Positions 52,272-58,305 of a stretch of 64,000 nt of DNA are shown here, piece after piece. Origin of the DNA: Clostridium beijerinckii (GTDB lineage Bacteria > Bacillota > Clostridia > Clostridiales > Clostridiaceae). The notes beneath the pieces were generated by a model. The model searched no databases, was not told where the DNA came from, and saw only the letters and a program-made list of their open reading frames with translations. Positions within the stretch are counted from its first letter, which is position 1, and each line of letters opens with the position of its first letter. The position numbers and the translations under genes were made by a program. Where the stretch lies: assembly GCF_018223745.1 (NCBI RefSeq), contig NZ_CP073653.1:358501-422500 (forward strand). The letters run 5' to 3'.

Positions 52272-52346
52272 GTGAGACCAAGCAAAAGCGTTGATTATAA
52301 AATAATTTCTAAAATTTTATTTTACAGATTTTTTGTATATAGTTGA
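52272..52346 (+). pseudogene. Fragment resembling the N-terminus of a small terminase (P27-type)
   Basis: Behind a strong AAAGGAGGGCGG, GTG opens VRPSKSVDYK and then stops after 24 codons. Starts of type M-x-RPxK-S/P are characteristic of P27-family phage small terminases. The preceding 20 bases resemble those at 51292. It is either a truncated gene or a deliberate remnant retained with the adjoining packaging site. Confidence 0.35.
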
Positions 52347-52412
52347 GGGCGTTGTGGTGTTGAGATGCTTAATAAGATTTTATAGGAAATGCGGGGGGAA
52401 TAATGTCAGTAC

Positions 52413-52510
52413 AATAAGTACACTAATAGTACAGAAAGAATTTTGTGTACTATGGCTTTGAAGTAGCTATATATCTAGGTTTATTTATTATAGTACATTA
52501 AGTACACTAA
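52413..52510. repeat. Right-end repeats of type AAGTACACTA
   Basis: Direct copies at 52413-52426 and 52497-52510 and an inverted copy at 52442-52451 (TTTGTGTACTA), counterparts of the left-end set. A GCGGGGGG tract lies just before, at 52391. Confidence 0.5.
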
Positions 52511-52579
52511 AAATGAATATTTACAGGAAATAAGAAAAAATATATTAATGAAAAAAAGAAGATTTTATACTGGAATAGG

Positions 52580-52605
52580 TTTTACACCGTTTTTTACACC
52601 GTATA
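52580..52605 (+). repeat. Right arm-type repeats TTTTTACACC (two copies)
   Basis: TTTTACACC at 52580-52588 and TTTTTACACC at 52591-52600 followed by GTATA, matching 43344-43369 at the left end except for the 2-bp spacer. Confidence 0.6.
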
Positions 52606-52707
52606 GAAGGGGAAAAGATAAAAGAAAAAGTACTCAAATAAAAAGGAAATGACAGTATAAAAGGCTTTGACAACAATATAAAAGTATATGGGTGTAATTC
52701 TCTTATT

Positions 52708-52745
52708 TCCAGAAGTCGTGAGTTCGAATCTCACCAAGTGCACCA
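52708..52745 (+). repeat. attR, ancestral tRNA-Arg 3' half
   Basis: 38 nt beginning TCCAGAAGTCGTGAG and ending GTGCACCA. Joined to the 5' half at 43216 it would rebuild a tRNA-Arg(TCG) with perfect acceptor and T stems, so this is the original chromosomal end. Confidence 0.88.
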
Positions 52746-52759
52746 TTAATAATGGTGAT

Positions 52760-52797
52760 GCCAACAATTTAGAGTTTTTCTAAATTGTTGGCGTTTT
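52760..52797 (+). terminator. Original tRNA-Arg terminator, now stranded beside attR
   Basis: Stem GCCAACAATTTA / TAAATTGTTGGC with a 9-nt loop and TTTT. Related to the terminator at 43303. Confidence 0.85.
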
Positions 52798-53335
52798 CTA
52801 TTTATAGAGCATAAAAAATAAAAATCAGGGTTGGGCTGTCATTACATTTTTGCCTAATTTTTCGTTATATAGTAATATATTAGAAGATGATATATTGATG
52901 AGAAGTAATAATAAGGTTATTTAGAAGAACTATGTAAATCTTTGTTATTTCTATTTTGCTCGATAAAATATGTGATGGTGGAACTAAAATTCTATCTAGT
53001 CTGATAAAGAGTTATTTTGAGGAAATTCAGAGAAAGGACTAATAGTAGACAGTAAGAATTTAGGTATAATATTTGTAAGAGGGAATGAAAAAATATCTAA
53101 TATAAACGCGCCTATATTGTAAAAGAGTTTGTTTTCTGAAGTACTTACTGTAAGTCGTGTTGAATATTAAGTTGCTATATTTAGAGCTTGAAGGCTTAAT
53201 GTTATTAATATAATGTAGGATTTTCCTAGTTATTGAGATTTTTGAAAAAGTAATTTGAGAAATACGCAAACTGAGTAATGAAGGTGTATGGAAATAATAT
53301 ACAATTAACTGATAGAGTAGGTGGTAGGTGATAAA
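52798..53335. other. Intergenic region right of the element
   Basis: About 540 bp of AT-rich sequence. I find no gene with a ribosome binding site and no structured RNA; it is chromosomal flank beyond attR. Confidence 0.5.
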
Positions 53336-54448
53336 ATGACTAAAAGAGGAGTATTAATATTTATTACTTTAAGTATGATTACATTTGCTTTTTATGCTTA
53401 TAACATTAACGTAGAGTCAAGAGGATTTATTAATGAGATGATTAATAAAATAGAGGGAAAAACATTAAATTCAAAATTTCAAACAAAAATTAAATCTGGG
53501 AATTTATCAACTGACTATAATATAGATCAAGTGCTTAAAGATATAGATAAATTGCAGTTGAATACTTTAAATGTTCCAGTAGTTATAAATATAGATAGTA
53601 GAACTTCTAGTAATATGATAATAGATAAAGGAAGTGAAAAGAGGGCTATTGAATTACTTAAAAAATTAAGATGGAAGAAAATAAACATAATATTAGAACC
53701 TTATCCATGGATTGAAAACGGAAGTGTGGGAGAAACAGATTGGAAACCAGATAATATAGATGAGTTTTTTAATAACTGGACTAATAATGTTTTGAGAAAT
53801 TTAATTAAAGATATAGCTATACCATATCATGTTGACGCATTAAACATAGGGACTAGTTTTGTGTATATGGAATCTAATGAGCAGAAAATGTGTGATATGG
53901 TTGATTATGTTAGAGATCGATATAAAGGTCTATTAACTTATAGAACAAATTTTTGGGTTACAGCGAAAGATTTCTCACCAGAATTTACAGATAAGTATAA
54001 TGAAAAATTAAATAATAGGATATTTTCAAAGGTAGATTTCATTTCTATAGCAGCTTATTTTGAACTTACTTCTAATGACACGAATACGGTAGAAAATTTA
54101 ATAAGTTCATTAGAGCGTAGCCAAATATATGATAGAAAACAAAATATAAAACAGGAAGTAAAAAACTTCTATGATAAATGGAATAAGCCAATTTTCTTTG
54201 GAGAATTAGGTTTTCCAAGAACTAATAAGGCTTCTGTTCAGCCACATAATCCGTTGATTTCTGATATTGTAAATAATAAGGAACAGGCAAATTGCTTTGA
54301 GGCATATAGAAGCGTGTTTGAGAATGAACCTTGGAACCTTGGATTCTCTATATTTGCAATAGGTGAAACTAGTGACGATAAAAAGTATTATCCAAGTGAG
54401 GAAAGTGCTGAAATTATAAGAAAATGGTATACAAAAAATGAAAGCTAA
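53336..54448 (+). CDS. Membrane-anchored TIM-barrel glycoside-hydrolase-like protein (GH113-like)
   Basis: 370 residues from ATG after TAGGTGAT; a GTG five codons earlier is possible. One N-terminal membrane anchor (GVLIFITLSMITFAFYAY) then a barrel: LNTLNVPVVINID, INIILEPYPWIENG, VDALNIGTSFVYMES, VDFISIAAYFELT, KPIFFGELGFPR and a final NLGFSIFAIGE. The pattern fits the GH113-like barrel. Glu290 in GELG is in the place of the nucleophile, but the acid/base Glu expected in the IGTE motif is Ser174 (IGTSF). It may be inactive on the usual substrate, use another residue (Glu in YMES), or be a binding protein. Monocistronic. Confidence 0.75.
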   Translation: MTKRGVLIFITLSMITFAFYAYNINVESRGFINEMINKIEGKTLNSKFQTKIKSGNLSTDYNIDQVLKDIDKLQLNTLNVPVVINIDSRTSSNMIIDKGSEKRAIELLKKLRWKKINIILEPYPWIENGSVGETDWKPDNIDEFFNNWTNNVLRNLIKDIAIPYHVDALNIGTSFVYMESNEQKMCDMVDYVRDRYKGLLTYRTNFWVTAKDFSPEFTDKYNEKLNNRIFSKVDFISIAAYFELTSNDTNTVENLISSLERSQIYDRKQNIKQEVKNFYDKWNKPIFFGELGFPRTNKASVQPHNPLISDIVNNKEQANCFEAYRSVFENEPWNLGFSIFAIGETSDDKKYYPSEESAEIIRKWYTKNES

Positions 54449-54484
54449 TAAAAGGATATGTTTATAGGAAGTTTAATAAAAATG

Positions 54485-54588
54485 TATATAGGCTCTAACT
54501 TATAAAGTTTACAGTATATAGAGTTATTGTGAAGAATATGATATTCATGAGATGTTTTTATGATTAGTATTTTTTTAGAGCCTATATA
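54485..54588. repeat. 14-bp inverted repeat around a 76-nt segment
   Basis: TATATAGGCTCTAA (54485-54498) and TTAGAGCCTATATA (54575-54588), perfect. The right arm follows a T-rich stretch. Could be a large terminator hairpin behind the glycosidase-like gene or a short non-autonomous element. Confidence 0.5.
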
Positions 54589-54745
54589 TAACTTTCTAAA
54601 AGAAGTTATAAAGCTTTTAGAGTTTTCCTATAGCAACGAATACATTTACATATTTATGTATAAGTAGTAAAATAAAGAATAGTGAGATGATTAAACAAAT
54701 CTAAAGATAATTTTATTAAGAAACGTTTATAAGGAGGTACACATT

Positions 54746-56794
54746 GTGAGTACAGGAGGAATTAGAAGGCTTTCAAAATCTATCAAATTTGAGTTGTTGA
54801 TAGAATGGAGCTTTTTTTTTATTTTTATGGGGTTCCTGGTCATTATGAACAACTACAGTAATTTATTTTTTCATACTGGAATTGAGTTATTTATTAATTT
54901 TATTTTTGCAGTAGTATTTGTATTTTCTTTTAATACTTATAGAATTAATAAGAACAACTTTTTATTAATATTGGGGATTGGATACTTTTTTGTAGCAGTA
55001 CTGGGAATATTCCATACGTTTACTTATACTGGAATGCCTTTTTTAAGCAGTATGGATGGATTAAAGATAGCAACTCAATTTTGGATTGCTTCAAGATACA
55101 TGAGTGCTTTTACATGTTTGATTGCAATAATATTTAAAATAAGCCTACAAAGGAATATAAATCCGTACGCGCTATTCATAGCTTATTTTTGCATAACAAT
55201 ATTTTTGATATCGTCAATATGTATATTTAAAGTTTTTCCAGATTGTTATGTGGAAAATGTGGGGTTGACCTCCTTTAAAATAGTTAGTGAATATGTATTG
55301 TGCACTGCATTTTTAATAATTGCTACTGTATTTTTTATATTCGGAAAAAATATTGATAAGTATTTATTTGTATGTTTTGAATGTTTTCTTATATTATCTG
55401 GAGTATGCGAAATGTTTTTTGTAAGTTATGTAGTTCCGTCAGAATTTACCACTATAATAGGACATACTGTAATGATTTTAGCTGCATATTTTTTGTACAA
55501 AGGAGTTGTAGAGACAGGACTTAGAAAACCCTATAATCTTATGAATAGCGATTTATATACGGCTGATAATAAAGTAAAATTATTTGAAGAAATAATATTT
55601 AATAATGAAGAATGTCTTAATATGATAATAAACAACTCGGATAATGCAATATTTGTTATTAGTGATAATAAGTTTATATTTGCGAACAAGAAAATGGCTG
55701 AACTCTTGGGAGCGGAAAAGGTTGAAGAAATAATAGGTATAGATATTAAGAAAATAATTACAGATGAAGTTAAAAATGAAGTTTATAAAAGAATAGATAA
55801 TGCTATATGTAATAGATTAAGTACACCATTTGTTGAAAGCAAGTTATTGAGACTTGATGGTAAACAAGTGGATATTGAAGTTACAAATAGCTTTTGTATT
55901 TATAAAGGACAGCCTTCGGCTATGGTTATGCTTAGGGATATTACCTCAAGAAAACAAATACAACTTTTGGAAAACAATATTGAGGAAAATAAAAAATTGA
56001 TAAGTAAGGCTACAGAACTTAATAAGATGATGACAGAATTCTTTTCTAATATATCCCATGAACTTAAAACACCATTGAATGTACTTCTGGGTGCTGTTCA
56101 GATCTTATCATTGTCAGGCAATGATAAAAATAAGTTAGAATCAGGTAAATACTTAAAAACAATGAAACAAAATTGTTATAGGCTTGTAAGACTTGTAAAT
56201 AACCTTATTGACATATCAAAATTTGATTCTGGATACTTTAAAATGAATCTCCAAAACTACAATGTTGTAAGTGTCATTGAAGATATAACATTATCAATTG
56301 CAGATTATGCAAATAATAAGGGGATTGACTTAATATTTGATACAGATGTGGAAGAAAAGGATATGGCAATCGATTTGGATAAAATTGAAAGGATAATGTT
56401 AAACTTACTATCTAATGCTATTAAATTTACTGATAAAGGAGGAAAAATATTAGTTAATATGTATGATAAAAAAGATAATATTGTAATATCTGTTAAAGAT
56501 AATGGCGTTGGAATGCCTAAGGATAAACTAAATATTATTTTTGAAAGATTCGGGCAAGTAGACAAAACGCTTGCGCGCAATAGCCAGGGCAGTGGTATAG
56601 GACTATCCCTTGTAAAATCTATTGTAGATATGCATAATGGCGATATTAAGGCTTTTAGTGAACTTGGAAAAGGAAGCGAATTTGTAGTCAAGCTGCCTGT
56701 TAGATCTGTCGAAGATAAACTATCATCAGATGGACGTTTATATGAAAGCAAAGTAGAAAAGATAAGTATTGAGTTTTCAGATATATATTATTAA
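54746..56794 (+). CDS. MASE3-PAS sensor histidine kinase
   Basis: 682 residues from GTG after AAGGAGGT. N-terminal MASE3 membrane sensor (about 15-255, seven or eight helices; GYFFVAVLGIFHTFTYTGMPFL and ATQFWIASRYMSAFT), PAS domain (about 280-405), HisKA with phospho-acceptor His438 in FFSNISHELKTPLNVLLG, and HATPase_c with NLLSNAIKFTDKGG, DNGVGMPKDKL and GSGIGLSLVKSIVDMHNG. It autophosphorylates in response to an unknown membrane signal. No response regulator gene is adjacent, so it is an orphan kinase as in clostridial sporulation-type kinases. It lies 103 bp upstream of the ligase operon. Confidence 0.94.
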   Translation: MSTGGIRRLSKSIKFELLIEWSFFFIFMGFLVIMNNYSNLFFHTGIELFINFIFAVVFVFSFNTYRINKNNFLLILGIGYFFVAVLGIFHTFTYTGMPFLSSMDGLKIATQFWIASRYMSAFTCLIAIIFKISLQRNINPYALFIAYFCITIFLISSICIFKVFPDCYVENVGLTSFKIVSEYVLCTAFLIIATVFFIFGKNIDKYLFVCFECFLILSGVCEMFFVSYVVPSEFTTIIGHTVMILAAYFLYKGVVETGLRKPYNLMNSDLYTADNKVKLFEEIIFNNEECLNMIINNSDNAIFVISDNKFIFANKKMAELLGAEKVEEIIGIDIKKIITDEVKNEVYKRIDNAICNRLSTPFVESKLLRLDGKQVDIEVTNSFCIYKGQPSAMVMLRDITSRKQIQLLENNIEENKKLISKATELNKMMTEFFSNISHELKTPLNVLLGAVQILSLSGNDKNKLESGKYLKTMKQNCYRLVRLVNNLIDISKFDSGYFKMNLQNYNVVSVIEDITLSIADYANNKGIDLIFDTDVEEKDMAIDLDKIERIMLNLLSNAIKFTDKGGKILVNMYDKKDNIVISVKDNGVGMPKDKLNIIFERFGQVDKTLARNSQGSGIGLSLVKSIVDMHNGDIKAFSELGKGSEFVVKLPVRSVEDKLSSDGRLYESKVEKISIEFSDIYY

Positions 56795-56896
56795 ATTTGT
56801 AAATTTGCGTAATGATCTGTGCAGAGCACGACATGTAAGTGATGATAGATATGAGTAATATTTATTTAGTATTATAAAGTAAATGAGGAGTAAATA

Positions 56897-57280
56897 ATGG
56901 AGATTTTTATTTATAGGACTTATAATGAGTGGTTTGATGATAAACCAACTGAGACCTTGGAGGGCGAGGTGAATTCTATATACAATGGAGTTTTAGTTAT
57001 TGATACATTGGAAGACTTCAAGAAGTATAGGCAAATACTTTCGTTGAGAAACAACTTTGCAATTGTTTATAAACTTTCATATGGTTTTTTATCGTATGCT
57101 AGAGAAATCAATATTTATTCAAATTTTAATTCTTGGCAAAACTCTAATCCGGAAATTACTATTATGGGAGAAGTATGTGAAAGTGAATCCACAGATAGTC
57201 ACTTAGTCTTTATAACTCAAGAGGGGTTTAAGCAGTGCATATCTTTATGTGGAATTTATGCAGTAACATATGAAAGGTAG
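56897..57280 (+). CDS. Unknown protein with internal duplication
   Basis: 127 residues, no family recognised, no signal peptide. The two halves look duplicated: IFIYRTYNEWFDDKPTETLEGEV...FAIVYK (about 3-60) and INIYSNFNSWQNSNPEITIMGEV...YAVTYE (about 71-126), each with Y-N/F-x-W, a GEV strand, a T-x-E-x-F-K helix start and a closing Y strand. ATGAGGAGT provides the ribosome binding site. First gene of a five-gene run (56.9-61.1 kb) with the ATP-grasp ligase; the next gene starts 7 bp on. Confidence 0.8.
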   Translation: MEIFIYRTYNEWFDDKPTETLEGEVNSIYNGVLVIDTLEDFKKYRQILSLRNNFAIVYKLSYGFLSYAREINIYSNFNSWQNSNPEITIMGEVCESESTDSHLVFITQEGFKQCISLCGIYAVTYER

Positions 57281-57286
57281 GATTAT

Positions 57287-57916
57287 ATGTATCTACAAGA
57301 TATAGATTTAAGAAAGGTGTATAGAATATGGAAGTCAAATTTAGGGCCATTTCAAGGGTTCTTCAGAAGTACACCGTTTGTTTCCCTTCAAACCTATGAT
57401 AATTTCATATTAAAAGAAGAAAATACATGTCAATGCAATCAAGGTGCATTGAATATAATAGTGGAAAACTGCAGCGAGAATAATTTTTTGATTGTTGATT
57501 TGCCTATTGATGAGATTTTAAATTTAGCATTTTTATTAAATAATGAATATTTTATAAAACCGATTCTAAATATTAATTTATTATTCCATCCATTTGGAAT
57601 AATAGGGACAAAAGAGAATATTAATAAATTGATAAATAATGGTTTGAATTTAAAGAAAATAAGTACTGAAAAGTTTATTATGCTGATACCGTATGATAGG
57701 TATAATGATAATTGGAAGAGTGATGACTTGAAAGATAAATTGAATAATCAATATGGAATAAGTGATGATGATCTTCCAAGTGCGGATATACTAAAAATTC
57801 TTGGATACACTAAAATAACTATTTTGACTATAAATAAGATTAAAGATGACTTACAGGATTATATAAATTGTATAAATGAGGATATAGAAGTAGAAGTGAT
57901 AAAGGTGAGGGGATAA
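57287..57916 (+). CDS. Unknown cytoplasmic protein in the ligase operon
   Basis: 209 residues, not recognised, no membrane helix. Mixed alpha/beta with a Cys pair (TCQCNQGAL) and hydrophobic strands (NFLIVDLPIDEILNLAFLL, NINLLFHPFGIIGTKENI, KFIMLIPYDRYND). Starts after AAAGGTAGG, 7 bp after the previous gene, and its stop overlaps the next start by one base (TAATG), so translation is coupled to the lipoprotein-like gene. A role in handling the substrate of the ligase is a guess. Confidence 0.78.
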   Translation: MYLQDIDLRKVYRIWKSNLGPFQGFFRSTPFVSLQTYDNFILKEENTCQCNQGALNIIVENCSENNFLIVDLPIDEILNLAFLLNNEYFIKPILNINLLFHPFGIIGTKENINKLINNGLNLKKISTEKFIMLIPYDRYNDNWKSDDLKDKLNNQYGISDDDLPSADILKILGYTKITILTINKIKDDLQDYINCINEDIEVEVIKVRG

Positions 57917-58230
57917 TGAAAGATTTCAAGCAGATAGTAAAGAAAAATAAGAGGAAAGCATTATCCATTGCGGTAGCTGCTGCATTTTTTGTAAGTGGAC
58001 CGCTTGGATTTACAGGCTGTTACAACCCTCAAAAAGAAGATGACGAAGACCAAGATGGAAATGGTTCTAATTATAGTGGCGGTGGGCACGTTGGAGGGTG
58101 GAATAGTTTTAGCAGTGGTTCATCTATAAATAGTGACTCTTCTAGCAAGAGCAAAGCTAGCATATCAGATTCGTCAGTTGGTAAATCATCAGGATACTCT
58201 GGATCAAAGGGCGGAAGTTCATCAAGTTAG
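57916..58230 (+). CDS. Ser/Gly-tailed putative lipoprotein
   Basis: 104 residues. Basic N-terminus (KDFKQIVKKNKRKA), hydrophobic segment (LSIAVAAAFFVSGPLGFTG) and Cys at FTGC, an acceptable though imperfect lipobox, then an acidic patch (QKEDDEDQDGNGS) and a long Gly/Ser tail ending SGSKGGSSSS. The layout matches E. coli YgiB/YjfM (DUF1190) lipoproteins, which also have a Ser/Gly-rich C-terminus and sit beside a YgiC/YjfC-type ATP-grasp ligase; sequence homology is not claimed. It may be the substrate of the ligase encoded next. One-base overlap with the previous gene. Confidence 0.75.
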   Translation: MKDFKQIVKKNKRKALSIAVAAAFFVSGPLGFTGCYNPQKEDDEDQDGNGSNYSGGGHVGGWNSFSSGSSINSDSSSKSKASISDSSVGKSSGYSGSKGGSSSS

Positions 58231-58305
58231 CATAAGCGACAAGATAATTAAAATTTTAAGTATCTTTATGTATGCAAAGAAATTATTTAGGATGTGGATT
58301 ACTCT

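Larger units (their letters stand above)
43255..52745. mobile_element. Integrated phage-satellite-like element (about 9.5 kb) in tRNA-Arg(TCG)
   Basis: Bounded by a 38-nt direct repeat of the tRNA 3' half. Contents in order: integrase and repressor (minus strand), Cro-like, AlpA/Xis-like, Prim-Pol/SF3 helicase, ArpU-like regulator, small protein, one HK97-type major capsid gene, a two-helix membrane protein, two paralogous secreted proteins and a small-terminase-like fragment. No portal, protease, large terminase, tail or lysis genes. This matches PICI-type phage satellites or a strongly reduced prophage. Confidence 0.85.

Noticed and set aside
53060..53269. Minus-strand frame of 69 codons right of the element
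   Set aside because: Biased Tyr/Ile/Lys composition from AT-rich DNA, no ribosome binding site, no recognisable motif.
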